64,000 bases of DNA from Yoonia vestfoldensis SKA53 (GCF_000152785.1 NZ_CH672414.1:1-64000), one strand, 5' to 3'; numbered from the stretch's first letter, positions 53,212 through 62,140 are shown. The notes: a model not told the origin generated them from the sequence alone. A program made the numbers and translations.

Positions 53212-54093
53212 ATGCCCCGCTACGAGCACATCACAAAAAACGGCTTTGCCGCGCAAGCCTGGCGGCGTCATAACAGCTACGCCTTTGCCGGCACGGATGC
53301 CGTGACGCCCTTGGTGGTGCAGGAACTGGCCAAGGCCTGCATGAGCCTGCCCATCGCCTTCATCCAGCAAAACGACGCGTTCATCCCCCATGCCGTGCAG
53401 GGGCTGGAACCGGGCCGTAACCTGTTCGTCGTCAACGGTAAATGGGTCGCCCCCTACACCCCCGCCGTGTATCGCGGTTATCCTTTCGCACTGGCGCAGG
53501 GCGACGACGATCAGCTCCATCTATGTATCGACATGGACAGCGGTCTGGTCGGCGCGGGCGAGGGTTTTGACCAGCCGTTCTTCGACGATGCGGGCGAGGC
53601 GGCGCAACCGGTCAAGGATGTGCTCAATTTCTTGCAACAGATTTACCGCAACCGCGCCGTGACCCAACGGGTGTGTGCGGCGCTGGCTGCCGAAGACCTG
53701 TTCCAACCCTGGCCGTTGAAGGTGCAAACCCCCAAAGGCGAACGCCGAATTGACGGCTTGTTCCGCATCGATGAGGCGCGGTTGAATAGCCTCGATCCCG
53801 CAGCGTTGGCCCGCGTCCAAAAGGCCGGTGGTCTGCCCGTGGCGTATTGCCAATTGCTCAGCATGGGAAACATTCAAACGCTGGGCCTGATTGCGCGGAA
53901 ATTGGAAGAGCTCAAAACGCGGATGCCCGAAATGACCGACCAGATTGATGTGGACGGGATACTGCAGCGGCATAAATCCTCCGAGCCGGAACAGACACTG
54001 GCACCGGTCGAAAACGACAATGTCGTCAATATTGCGGCTGATACCGGCGATTTCGATCTGTCCGCATTTGTGAATCCCAAACAGAACGATTAA
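53212..54093 (+). CDS. SapC-family protein (cassette B)
   Basis: 293 residues, full length, collinear with the cassette A protein and differing mainly in scattered residues (for example KVQTPKGERRIDGLFRI). All family motifs are kept (LPIAFIQQNDAF, YCQLLSMGNIQTLGLIARKL). The gene is intact even though its surface-protein neighbour is headless, so it may be expressed from its own promoter in the 53026-53211 gap. Confidence 0.85.
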   Translation: MPRYEHITKNGFAAQAWRRHNSYAFAGTDAVTPLVVQELAKACMSLPIAFIQQNDAFIPHAVQGLEPGRNLFVVNGKWVAPYTPAVYRGYPFALAQGDDDQLHLCIDMDSGLVGAGEGFDQPFFDDAGEAAQPVKDVLNFLQQIYRNRAVTQRVCAALAAEDLFQPWPLKVQTPKGERRIDGLFRIDEARLNSLDPAALARVQKAGGLPVAYCQLLSMGNIQTLGLIARKLEELKTRMPEMTDQIDVDGILQRHKSSEPEQTLAPVENDNVVNIAADTGDFDLSAFVNPKQND

Positions 54094-54164
54094 GTAGGGA
54101 TAGTGCGCGGTCGCCGGACGGCAGCGCGTGACGTGGACAGAACCGCAAAAACTGAGAGAGCCAA

Positions 54165-54368
54165 ATGACTGATACCAAAGACGCCAAGATCACCATAGAC
54201 GAGCAAGAATACGCGGTTGCTGATTTGACCGAGGCTGCGCGTGCAAATATCGCCAATATCCAGTTTGTGGATGCGCAGATCCAGCAGTTGAATAACGAAT
54301 GGGCTGTTTGCGACACCGCCCGCATGGCCTACGAGGCGGCATTCAAGCGGGAACTGGCCAAGGCCTGA
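54165..54368 (+). CDS. DUF6447-like small protein, type a (cassette B)
   Basis: 67 residues, collinear with 42500-42703 (AKITIDEQEYAVADLTEAAR, then QLNNEWAVCDTARMAYEAAF). Hairpin plus long helix. It is intact and follows sapC by 71 nt. Confidence 0.72.
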   Translation: MTDTKDAKITIDEQEYAVADLTEAARANIANIQFVDAQIQQLNNEWAVCDTARMAYEAAFKRELAKA

Positions 54369-54421
54369 GCGCCAACCTGTTTGCTGCTAATTGCTTCAAT
54401 GATAGATGGAAGAGCCTAAAA

Positions 54422-54619
54422 ATGCCCAAAATCACCGTAGACGGCATCGATTATGACACCGAGAACCTGAGCGTGAACGGCAAGGCCCAATTGGCCAGCC
54501 TGCAATTCCTGGAGGTGCAGATGCAAAAGCTGAAGAACGAAATTGCTGTGTATCAAACAGCGCGTGCCGGTTATGCTGCTGCTTTGCAAAACGAGCTTGC
54601 CAAAATCGAGGCAAAGTAA
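54422..54619 (+). CDS. DUF6447-like small protein, type b (cassette B)
   Basis: 65 residues, nearly identical to 42754-42951 (ITVDGIDYDTENLSVNGK, then QNELAKIEAK). The start at 54422 matches the other copies. A longer frame upstream has no support. Confidence 0.74.
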   Translation: MPKITVDGIDYDTENLSVNGKAQLASLQFLEVQMQKLKNEIAVYQTARAGYAAALQNELAKIEAK

Positions 54620-54623
54620 CGCG

Positions 54624-54884
54624 ATGAACACAATCACGGCCGCGATATTGGCTGTCGGTATGATCGGGGCGGCAGCCATGCTGTCGGCCTATTCACCGAT
54701 GGCGATTGCCCAGACCCAGCCGGCACCGAATAGCGGCACGGACGCCCTGCTGACCATGCCGCTGTTGCAGGACAAAGGTTGGTTCATCCACGCCCATGGC
54801 GGCCGTGTGCGCGCGTGTACGGCGGATGGGGCCAGTGTGGCAGGGGACAGGCCCGCGCCAAAGTGTTCGGAATGGAGCACGTAG
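54624..54884 (+). CDS. small exported protein of the SapC cassette (B)
   Basis: 86 residues, collinear with the cassette A copy but lacking seven residues after QPAP. The hydrophobic N-terminus and the two-Cys end (ACTADGAS, PKCSEW) are kept. It closes cassette B. About 235 nt without a gene follow before integrase 2. Confidence 0.7.
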   Translation: MNTITAAILAVGMIGAAAMLSAYSPMAIAQTQPAPNSGTDALLTMPLLQDKGWFIHAHGGRVRACTADGASVAGDRPAPKCSEWST

Positions 54885-55119
54885 TAAAGACCTTGGGTGG
54901 TTAACAGCGGGTGACGCCATTGTTGCGGATATCGCGACGGGGGCCGATACTAGCGCCACGATGGCTGTATCCAGCACTGGTCTCTTGCTGCGCGGCGCTG
55001 GGGCCACGCAGGACCAGATTAACCGCACTGCGTGGCTATTTGGGTTCGATGCGCCCGAGGCGGCGGCCTGACAGGTCTTGCACAACTGCCCAAAGATAAT
55101 CGTCTTGCCACGCTTTTTG

Positions 55120-56457
55120 TTATCCAGCCGGGTGCATCTGTGAACCAGGGTCCAACACTTGCCCTATGGCTGCATTCGGCATCTCCGATCCGGTAGAAAT
55201 GGCGGCTCTGCGTCTGTTTCCAGCCTGTCGGTCCGGGGCCAGTTCCACCGCGTCATAGATATCGCCTTCGATCACATTGCGCTGTGGAACCATCCCCAAG
55301 GTCGCGGCCACCGCAGCTGTCCCGATGTTTGACGCATCAAGCAAGGTTTCTTGCGTAAGATGCGCGTAGCGTTGTGTCGTTTTGATCTGCGTATGCCCGA
55401 GCAGTTTTTGGACTTCATAGATTGAGCGGCCATTATTGATCAACAGGCTGGCGAATGTATGACGCAGATCATGCAGGCGGACATCGGGTAAGCCAGCCTT
55501 CACGCGTGCGGAATTCCAAGCGTACCAAACATGCACATAAGGCTTGCCTGTTTTGGGATTGCCAAAGATGTAATGCGATTGAGAACGGCCCTGCATCTGT
55601 TGCAGCACCGCATATGCACCGTCATTCAGCGGGACATGGCGCGCGAAACCAGACTTTGTTTGCGGAATGCGCCACATGCCTTTGATCAAATCAACATCTT
55701 CCCAGGTGGCATGCAGAACCTCGTTCCGGCGTGTCCCCGTTAGCAGCAAGAAAGCGACGATATGTTGCAGCATCTTGTTTTGGGACTCTTTCACCGCCCG
55801 GTAAAGCAGCGCAAGCTCTTCGGCTCTTACATATCGTTCTTTTTGGTTGTTTTCCTTCAGCAGACGAACGCCATGCGTGGGGTTGCCTGTAACGCCCGCG
55901 ATCTTCCAATCGCGCCACGCCAGGTTGAACATATAACGCAACAAAATCAGCCGTCGATTGATCGAGGCGGGCGCTGCGCCGGCTTTCAGGCCAATCTGCT
56001 GCAAGCTCAGAACATCCTCGATAGTGATCTCATCCATATGCATGGTCCCCAATTGTGGGGTCAGATGTGTGCGGGCCAAAGTCTCGTCGGTTTTCCAAGA
56101 CCGCTTGTTTGCCTGCGCAAATGGCAAGTAACGCTCGCGTACAAAATCACCAAAAGTGGGCACCAGCCGTTTGACGGCCCTTTCGGCAAGGGGGTCAATG
56201 CCCAATGCGAGCTTGTTGCGGTGTTGGCGGCACAAACCTCGGGCCTGTGGCAGCGTGATATCGCCCACATTGGCGAGCTTGATATAGCGGGTCTTGCTCC
56301 GATCGTCGGTGTAGCGCATGTAATAGGTCATGCCGCCGGATGTGCGCACTTCAAGCACAAGACCTTTCACACGACGGTCAAAAAAAACTTCCTTGCGCTT
56401 CGTGCTAGGGCAGACTGCAGATGCGACAAATTGTGCAGTCAGATCAATGACGGGCAT
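55120..56457 (-). CDS. tyrosine recombinase/integrase 2 (central)
   Basis: 445 residues. It is the same family and domain plan as integrases 1 and 3 and clearly related to them, but more diverged across the whole length. The catalytic region is intact (LTGTRRNEVL, LHDLRHTFASLL, HTQIKTTQRYAH). The C-terminus runs about 40 residues longer than in the others and that tail has no domain character. It lies at the centre of the mirrored cassettes B and C, with no XRE gene beside it. Insertion of this unit may have cut the end of cassette C. Confidence 0.9.
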   Translation of the reverse strand: MPVIDLTAQFVASAVCPSTKRKEVFFDRRVKGLVLEVRTSGGMTYYMRYTDDRSKTRYIKLANVGDITLPQARGLCRQHRNKLALGIDPLAERAVKRLVPTFGDFVRERYLPFAQANKRSWKTDETLARTHLTPQLGTMHMDEITIEDVLSLQQIGLKAGAAPASINRRLILLRYMFNLAWRDWKIAGVTGNPTHGVRLLKENNQKERYVRAEELALLYRAVKESQNKMLQHIVAFLLLTGTRRNEVLHATWEDVDLIKGMWRIPQTKSGFARHVPLNDGAYAVLQQMQGRSQSHYIFGNPKTGKPYVHVWYAWNSARVKAGLPDVRLHDLRHTFASLLINNGRSIYEVQKLLGHTQIKTTQRYAHLTQETLLDASNIGTAAVAATLGMVPQRNVIEGDIYDAVELAPDRQAGNRRRAAISTGSEMPNAAIGQVLDPGSQMHPAG

Positions 56458-56652
56458 GGTGGTATCCTTTGATTACAATACGTTAGCAGAAGATCGGAAT
56501 CATAAAGACGGACGTTGTTCGACTTAATAGAACAAGCTCCATGCTTTTTTGAACTTTTTTCTTGCTGTGGTTGTGGCGGCATGTCCGTTTGCACCAGCGA
56601 CAGGGATGCCGGCGGTCGCCGATCGCCGGACACCATACTGGCCCTAATGGCC

Positions 56653-56820
56653 CTAATGGTTGGCCGCTTTCGGGGTAAACAGCGGCATGATCAGCGGCGC
56701 ATCTGTGCCGCTATTCGGTGCCGGCTGGGTTTGAGCAAACGCCATCGGTGAATAGGTCGACAGCATGGCTGCCGCCTCGATCATACCGACAGCCAATATC
56801 GCGGCGGTGATTGTATTCAT
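56653..56820 (-). CDS. small exported protein of the SapC cassette (C), 3' truncated
   Basis: 55 residues. It matches the copies in A and B to about residue 48 (TAAILAVGMIEAAAMLS, then TQPAPNSGTDAPLIMPLF) and then runs into unrelated sequence (TPKAANH). The conserved two-Cys end is lost. The break lies 195 nt from integrase 2, so a recombination or insertion event there probably removed the end. Confidence 0.65.
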   Translation of the reverse strand: MNTITAAILAVGMIEAAAMLSTYSPMAFAQTQPAPNSGTDAPLIMPLFTPKAANH

Positions 56821-56824
56821 CGCG

Positions 56825-57022
56825 CTACTTTGCCTCGACTTTGGCAAGCTCAGCTTTCAAGGCGGTGGCATAACCGAAGCGGGCAGTCTGATATGCGGAA
56901 ATTTCGTTTTTCAGATGTTGCATCTGCACGTGTAAAAATTGGATGCTCGCTAATTGCGCCTTTCCGTTCACGCTCAGACTTTCCGTATCGTATTTTATTC
57001 CGTCTAAAGTAATTTTTACCAT
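56825..57022 (-). CDS. DUF6447-like small protein, type b (cassette C)
   Basis: 65 residues, related to 42754-42951 and 54422-54619 but more diverged (QFLHVQMQHLKNEISAYQTA, KAELAKVEAK). It ends 4 nt before the truncated exported-protein gene, as in the other cassettes. Confidence 0.72.
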   Translation of the reverse strand: MVKITLDGIKYDTESLSVNGKAQLASIQFLHVQMQHLKNEISAYQTARFGYATALKAELAKVEAK

Positions 57023-57069
57023 TTCTTCATTTCATATTTTGTTATAAAAATAATGCTCGTTTTGCAGGA

Positions 57070-57273
57070 TCAGGCATTTTGCATTTCACGGCTAAATGCA
57101 GCGGTATAGGCCATGCGGGCGGTGTCGCAGACAGCCCATTCGTTGTTCAACTGCTGAATCTGCGCATCCACAAACTGGATATTGGCAATATGCGCGCGCG
57201 CTGCCTCGCTCAGATCTGCAATCATGTATTGCTTATCGTCGATCGTGATTTTGGCATCCTTGGTGTCAATCAT
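57070..57273 (-). CDS. DUF6447-like small protein, type a (cassette C)
   Basis: 67 residues, collinear with the type a copies (AKITIDDKQYMIADLSEAAR, QLNNEWAVCDTARMAYTAAF). It follows sapC C by 68 nt. Intact. Confidence 0.72.
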   Translation of the reverse strand: MIDTKDAKITIDDKQYMIADLSEAARAHIANIQFVDAQIQQLNNEWAVCDTARMAYTAAFSREMQNA

Positions 57274-57341
57274 CTGTCTCTTTCATTTCTTCAGGTCTAT
57301 TCGCAGAATACGGCTTCACAAGAACCGTCATCGAGGCTGAT

Positions 57342-58223
57342 TTAATCGCGGTGTTTGGAATTCACAAAAGAGGACAGGTCAAAGTCGCCTTCGTCGGCAA
57401 CGACATTAACCAGATTGCGGTCATTGTCTGTTTCCAAACTGTCCAGATTATCATTCGCTTTGTGCCGCTGCAAAATACCATCGACGTCGATTTGATCTGA
57501 CATCTCTGGCATCCGGTTTTTCACCTCGTCCAATTTGCGCGCAATCAGGCCCAGCGTTTGAATGTTTCCCATGCTGAGCAATTGGCAATACGCCACAGGC
57601 AGACCACCGGCCTTTTGAACGCGGGCCAAGGCTTCGGGATCGAGGCTATTTAACCGTGCCTCATCAATCCGGAACAGGCCGTCCACACGGCGTTCGCCGT
57701 CGGGGCCTTGCACGGTCAAAGGCCAGGGTTGGAACAGGTCTTCGGCGGCCAGCGCCGCGCAGACACGCTGGGTCACGGCACGGTTGCGGTATATCTGCTG
57801 CAGGAAATTCAGCGCGTCCTTCACCGGTTGCGCAGCCTCGCCCGCCTCGTCGAAAAACGGCTGGTCGAAACCCTCGCCCGCGCCGACCAGACCGCTGTCC
57901 ATGTCGATGCACAGATGGAGCTGATCGACCTCGCCCTGCGCCAGTGCGAAAGGATAACCGCGATAGGCGGCGGGGGTATAGGAGGCGACCCATGTGCCGT
58001 TGACCACGAACAGGTTGCGGCCAGGTTCCAGCCCCTGCACAGCATGGGGAACAAACGTGTCGTTTTGTTTCATGAAGGCAATAGGAAGACACATGCAGGC
58101 TTTGGCCAATTCCGTCACCACAAGCGGAGCGACAGCATCCGTAGCGGCAAAGGCATAACTGTTATGACGCCGCCAGGCTTGCGCGGCAAAGCCGGATTTG
58201 GTGATCAGTTCATAACGGGGCAT
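57342..58223 (-). CDS. SapC-family protein (cassette C)
   Basis: 293 residues, full length and close to the A and B copies, with changes mostly in the N-terminal part (LVVTELAKACMCLPIAFMKQ) and the acidic C-terminal tail. All family motifs are intact. The hairpin at 58246-58276 lies just upstream. Confidence 0.85.
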   Translation of the reverse strand: MPRYELITKSGFAAQAWRRHNSYAFAATDAVAPLVVTELAKACMCLPIAFMKQNDTFVPHAVQGLEPGRNLFVVNGTWVASYTPAAYRGYPFALAQGEVDQLHLCIDMDSGLVGAGEGFDQPFFDEAGEAAQPVKDALNFLQQIYRNRAVTQRVCAALAAEDLFQPWPLTVQGPDGERRVDGLFRIDEARLNSLDPEALARVQKAGGLPVAYCQLLSMGNIQTLGLIARKLDEVKNRMPEMSDQIDVDGILQRHKANDNLDSLETDNDRNLVNVVADEGDFDLSSFVNSKHRD

Positions 58224-58245
58224 GGTGTTCCTGACGCTTTAAAAT

Positions 58246-58276
58246 GAAAAACCCCGCACTGACGCACGGGGCTTTT
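58246..58276 (-). promoter_or_regulatory. conserved hairpin upstream of sapC, cassette C
   Basis: On the minus strand AAAAGCCCCG pairs with CGGGGTTTTT around a short loop. It is the same element as at 41499 and 53157, at a like distance from the sapC start. Confidence 0.6.
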
Positions 58277-58408
58277 ACTTACCATGAGAAGGACCAAAAC
58301 TCAGAAAACACCGGCGCCCAATGCGTTTGGCAGCAAATGAATGCTCAGTGGCACCGTCGGCTTCAACATCAAACCTGATGCTTGGTAAGATTGGTTTTTG
58401 GTGTTTGC

Positions 58409-58431
58409 GCCCGCCCCCGAAGGGGGCAGGC
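58409..58431 (-). terminator. hairpin after the cassette C surface protein
   Basis: GCCTGCCCCC and GGGGGCGGGC on the minus strand form a 10-bp stem with one mismatch around a short CTT-type loop. It is equivalent to the terminators at 41423 and 53006. A T-run is lacking. Confidence 0.7.
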
Positions 58432-58451
58432 ATAACGTTCTACAAACCGTG

Positions 58452-60353
58452 TTATGCGATAACGTCGGTCGCAAAGAGTGGGAGCGTTGTCACACCGGTC
58501 AGCTGGATGAAGATACCATTTGCTTCAACGTGGGTAAGAGCGTCTGCAGTTGTTTCGACGTATACATACGTATTGCCATTAAACACCGCGAACGACACGC
58601 CCTCGACTGTTGTGTTGGCTGCGACCATTGCAGTGGCAATTTGAGCATCTGTAGAACCAGCAGCGAGTGCAGTAACTGCTGCTTGAACAGCAGATTGCTG
58701 AGCCGACACAATATCGGTATTGCCGAACTGAAGTTTATCAGTACCAGCCACGAAGTCAGTTATTATATCCGCAACAGCAGCACCGTCAGCACCAGCGTTG
58801 TCGCCAGCCGCAAATGCAAACGTATCTGCGCCAGCCCCACCAGTCACTGTGTCTGTACCATCACCGCCGGTGATTGTATCATTTCCAGCACCACCAATAA
58901 TCACGTCAGCCTGACCCGAACCAGTGATCGTATCAGCCCCAGAACCGCCCGTGATCGCCACACCATTTGTCGCAAAGGTCGCTGCGCTCAAAGTGTTTGT
59001 CCCTGTAGAACCTGACGCGTCGAGGGTGAAGTTCGAGGTCGCCATGTTTCCTGTTGTAAAGGAGTGGTTACCAGCACCAAACAACTTAACGCTTGTCAAG
59101 GAACCAGAGGTTGCTGCCGACTGTACAATCTCAGCCGCATCCACAGAGGTCACTTCAAGATTTTCCACACCGGCAAGTGTCAGGTTAGACGCTGCGCCGT
59201 TGATGTCTTCGTTAAGGGTTGAGTCACCATCACTGTATGTGATCTTGACGGTATCAATCTGACCAACCGTCGTAGCGCCCTTAACACCGATCGTAGTGGT
59301 AGCGTTGCCAGCGATCATAGTCACCGCAGCAGCCTGCGTGGCTGTCAAATCTGTCACACCGGTAGCTGCACCGCCTGCAGTGATCCCTACAGCAGTAATG
59401 CCGGCAATATTATCCAAATCAACGGACACGCCATCAGCTACGTTCAAAGTTTCAAAGTTGGTGTACTTTGCACCCAAGGTGGCCGAGGCAAGTTGAGCTG
59501 AGGCCGCAACGACAAGCGTGTCTGTCCCTGCACCTGCGTTTACAGAACCAGTCGTCAGAACTGCGGCTGTGGTGAAGGTATCATTACCTGCGCTGCCGGT
59601 AGTTGCACCGGTCACAAGCGTGCTAAGAGTTGCAACAACACCGCCAGTGTTTGCCGATGCAGTCACGGTTGCAAAATCAGCGTCCAAAGTTCCGAGCGTC
59701 ACTGTACCAGCACCTGTGATTGTCAGGGTCTGCGCAGCAGCATTGGCGCCTACGGTCAAGCCCGTCGTTGTAAGAGCTGTCGAAGCATTAATAGTTACCG
59801 CAGTTGGTGTACCGGTTGTGGAGATGGCGCCAGTTGTGTTAGCAGCACCCGAAGATGTTATCGACAAAGACGTCAGGCCAGTACCGTCAACAGCGATTGC
59901 ACCAGCGGTCACACCGCCTGTAATTGTCAACTCTCCGCTTGTTGCCGCAGCAACGTAAGTAGCCGTAGTGGCACCATTTGTCGCAACACCATTGCCGGTT
60001 ACCTGAATGGCGGTTGTGTCTGCAAGGTTTGTGAGCGTCAAAGCGTCTGTTGACAGATTGTTATTGATCAACGTGACGCCAGGCAAGTTTGCGCCCGAAA
60101 GTGTGACGCCCGCGGTTGATACAGCACGGATTTCAACAGTCTCAACATTGGTTATCGCAGCACCGTTTGTCGCGTCTGTAATTGCCGTGGTCCCTTGAGT
60201 TGTGATTTTCAGGGTATCACTTCCAGCAGCACCATTGATGTTATCCGCTGCGTTGAGTGTGGAGCTTGCCGGTGTCTGAGCATCAACCAAGCCGGAAACG
60301 GTATCATCGCCAGCCCCGCCAACGATCGTATCCAGACCTGCAGTGAGCGACAC
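58452..60353 (-). CDS. headless RTX/beta-strand-repeat surface protein (cassette C)
   Basis: 633 residues from a GTG at 60353. The frame is open from 60386, right after the TGA inside the junction. It opens with VSLTAGLDTIVGGAGDDTVSG, an RTX-like start. The body is rich in Thr/Ala/Gly strands, and the C-terminal third holds a fine RTX block (GSGADTI, GAGNDTI, GDGTDTV, GAGADTFAF) before a secretion-signal-like end (LPLFATDVIA). As in cassette B, head, linker and ribosome binding site are missing. Internal sequence is unlike B and A apart from motifs, so these are variant bodies. Confidence 0.76.
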   Translation of the reverse strand: MSLTAGLDTIVGGAGDDTVSGLVDAQTPASSTLNAADNINGAAGSDTLKITTQGTTAITDATNGAAITNVETVEIRAVSTAGVTLSGANLPGVTLINNNLSTDALTLTNLADTTAIQVTGNGVATNGATTATYVAAATSGELTITGGVTAGAIAVDGTGLTSLSITSSGAANTTGAISTTGTPTAVTINASTALTTTGLTVGANAAAQTLTITGAGTVTLGTLDADFATVTASANTGGVVATLSTLVTGATTGSAGNDTFTTAAVLTTGSVNAGAGTDTLVVAASAQLASATLGAKYTNFETLNVADGVSVDLDNIAGITAVGITAGGAATGVTDLTATQAAAVTMIAGNATTTIGVKGATTVGQIDTVKITYSDGDSTLNEDINGAASNLTLAGVENLEVTSVDAAEIVQSAATSGSLTSVKLFGAGNHSFTTGNMATSNFTLDASGSTGTNTLSAATFATNGVAITGGSGADTITGSGQADVIIGGAGNDTITGGDGTDTVTGGAGADTFAFAAGDNAGADGAAVADIITDFVAGTDKLQFGNTDIVSAQQSAVQAAVTALAAGSTDAQIATAMVAANTTVEGVSFAVFNGNTYVYVETTADALTHVEANGIFIQLTGVTTLPLFATDVIA

Positions 60354-60364
60354 AGTGTGGGTTT

Positions 60365-60398
60365 CCAGAAAAGTGATTCCGGAGAGTCACTTAGCGAC
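60365..60398 (-). other. recombination junction C (candidate att/core site)
   Basis: The reverse complement carries GTCGCTAAGTGACTC (60398-60384) and TCACTTTTCTGG (60376-60365), aligned without gaps to junction B. The inverted repeat AAGTGA-N10-TCACTT is kept, but the spacer differs (CTCTCCGGAA). In tyrosine recombination a differing spacer would block crossover between B and C while allowing each to pair with its own partner. Confidence 0.6.
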
Positions 60399-60444
60399 CA
60401 AAAGACCGCATGTGATCCATATGACCAAATCTATACCTAATTTA

Positions 60445-60846
60445 TCATTTTGGGTTAGACGTTTTTGGGTCGGATGCCACCTCATCGAACGACCCATCTG
60501 CGCCCATGCCAGCGGTTATCGCAGCCTCAATTAGGTGCAGCTTGTTATCGGGCACCGTAAGGCGGAGATCCCCCTCGATAGTCAGGTCAATCATCACGCC
60601 TGCACTACGGAACACACTTAAAGCATACTCTAGGTCTCCGCTGGAGATGGATCCCGCGGCTGTCTCCGCACGGGCCAATTTAGACTTCGATATCCCCATA
60701 TCCTGAGCAAAAGTCACCTGCGACAGACCTAATATTGACCTACCAGCCCTCAGGGCTGCTGCCAGCTTGATGGTATACTTGCGCCTTGGGTGAAGCACTG
60801 GTATTGATTCTGGACTATCTGACCAATTATTTGCTTTATCGCTCAT
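60445..60846 (-). CDS. XRE-family HTH regulator (integrase 3 side)
   Basis: 133 residues. The HTH at about 25-80 (LRAGRSILGLSQVTFAQDMG, ISKSKLARAETAAGSI) is homologous to the XRE protein at 50343-50636. The C-terminus is longer. A GTG at 60798 is a possible later start, which would leave more room for a promoter shared with integrase 3, only 13 nt away. It probably represses the integrase and reads toward the headless gene. Confidence 0.78.
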   Translation of the reverse strand: MSDKANNWSDSPESIPVLHPRRKYTIKLAAALRAGRSILGLSQVTFAQDMGISKSKLARAETAAGSISSGDLEYALSVFRSAGVMIDLTIEGDLRLTVPDNKLHLIEAAITAGMGADGSFDEVASDPKTSNPK

Positions 60847-60859
60847 TCGGAGGCCTCTT

Positions 60860-62065
60860 ATGCCAAAAGCTAGACTCGACTCCCAGTTTGTATCTCATGC
60901 CGACTGCCCAGAAGGCAAACGCAAACAAACCTATTTCGACACGTCGACGCGAGGGCTCTGTCTGGAAGTGCGTATCTCTGGTGGGCGGACCTATTACCTG
61001 CGCTACTCCGATGATCGCAGCAAGACGCGCTATATTAAGCTGGCCGATGCTGGTGATGTGACCCTGCCTCAGGCTCGGACATTGTGCGAGAGGATGCGCA
61101 ACAAGATCGCGATGGGGGTCGACCCGCTCAAGGAGAGGGCTGGCAAGAAACTGGTCCCGACCTTTGAGGCCTTCGCTTGGAATAGCTACATGCCGTTCTC
61201 GCAAGCCAACAAGCGGTCATGGAAAACAGACGAGACGTTGATCCGCACCCACCTCATCCCCACGTTCGGCAAGAAACATCTAGATGAGATCACCACGGAG
61301 GATGTTCTCAACATGCAGCAGGCGGGCCTGAAGGCGGGGGCAGCGCCTGGATCCGTCAACCGGCGGCTCATCTTGTTGCGGTATATGTTCAACACGGCAT
61401 GGCGCGACTGGAAGATCGCCGGCGTGAAGGAGAATCCGACACATGGTGTTCGTCTACTCAAAGAAAACAACAAAAAAGAGCGGTATGTTAGGGCTGACGA
61501 GATGGCACGACTTTATGCCGAAATCTGCAGTTCGCAGAACACGATGCTCAAACATATTGTCGCCTTCCTCGTGCTAACAGGGGCGCGGCGAAACGAAGTC
61601 CTGCACGCGACGTGGCATGACATCAATATGACAACGGGGAAGTGGCGAATACCTGACACCAAGTCTGGCTATGCCCGCCATCTCCCCCTCAATGACGGGG
61701 CTATGGCGGTCCTGCACCAGATGCGGGGCGTATCACGCTCCCATTTCATATTTGGGAACCCAAAGACGGGCAAAGCCTATGTTCACATCTGGTATGCTTG
61801 GAACACCGCGCGCAAAAAGGCTGGGTTACCAGACGTCCGCATGCACGATCTGCGGCACACATTCGCCAGCCTGCTGATCAACAACGGGCGTTCCATTTAC
61901 GAGGTCCAAAAGCTTTTGGGCCACACGCAGATCAAGACCACGCAACGCTACGCGCACCTGACCCAAGAGACGCTGCTGGACGCGTCCAACATTGGCACAG
62001 CCGCTATGGCCGCCACGCTGGGGATGGGGCCACATGGCGATGTCATCGAGGGTCGGCTGTGCTGA
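60860..62065 (+). CDS. tyrosine recombinase/integrase 3
   Basis: 401 residues, GGAGG just before the ATG. From about residue 38 to the end it is nearly identical to integrase 1 (catalytic Arg, HDLRHTFASLL, HTQIKTTQRYAH). The first 38 residues (MPKARLDSQFVSHADCPEGK and so on) differ. These form the arm-type DNA-binding end, so the two enzymes may recognise different arm sites while sharing catalysis. It leads a second element that continues to the right with AlpA. Confidence 0.9.
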   Translation: MPKARLDSQFVSHADCPEGKRKQTYFDTSTRGLCLEVRISGGRTYYLRYSDDRSKTRYIKLADAGDVTLPQARTLCERMRNKIAMGVDPLKERAGKKLVPTFEAFAWNSYMPFSQANKRSWKTDETLIRTHLIPTFGKKHLDEITTEDVLNMQQAGLKAGAAPGSVNRRLILLRYMFNTAWRDWKIAGVKENPTHGVRLLKENNKKERYVRADEMARLYAEICSSQNTMLKHIVAFLVLTGARRNEVLHATWHDINMTTGKWRIPDTKSGYARHLPLNDGAMAVLHQMRGVSRSHFIFGNPKTGKAYVHIWYAWNTARKKAGLPDVRMHDLRHTFASLLINNGRSIYEVQKLLGHTQIKTTQRYAHLTQETLLDASNIGTAAMAATLGMGPHGDVIEGRLC

Positions 62066-62133
62066 AGCTCTAGCTGTGCACCCTGCAACGCGACCCTGAC
62101 AGCAGACGGGCTGGGCAGAGATGTCCGGCCTTT
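60985..62133. repeat. inverted repeat arm, partner at 49014-50150
   Basis: Matches the reverse complement of the integrase 1 region almost base for base, including the sequence past the stop codon up to ATGTCCGGCCT. The pair flanks about 10.8 kb and could support inversion by homologous recombination. Confidence 0.85.
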
Positions 62134-62140
62134 TTTGCGA

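Noticed and set aside
54885-55119. A gene at 54796-55071 plus, between cassette B and integrase 2
   Set aside because: The frame overlaps the end of the exported-protein gene, has no start signal and shows only a vague Ala/Thr-rich composition.
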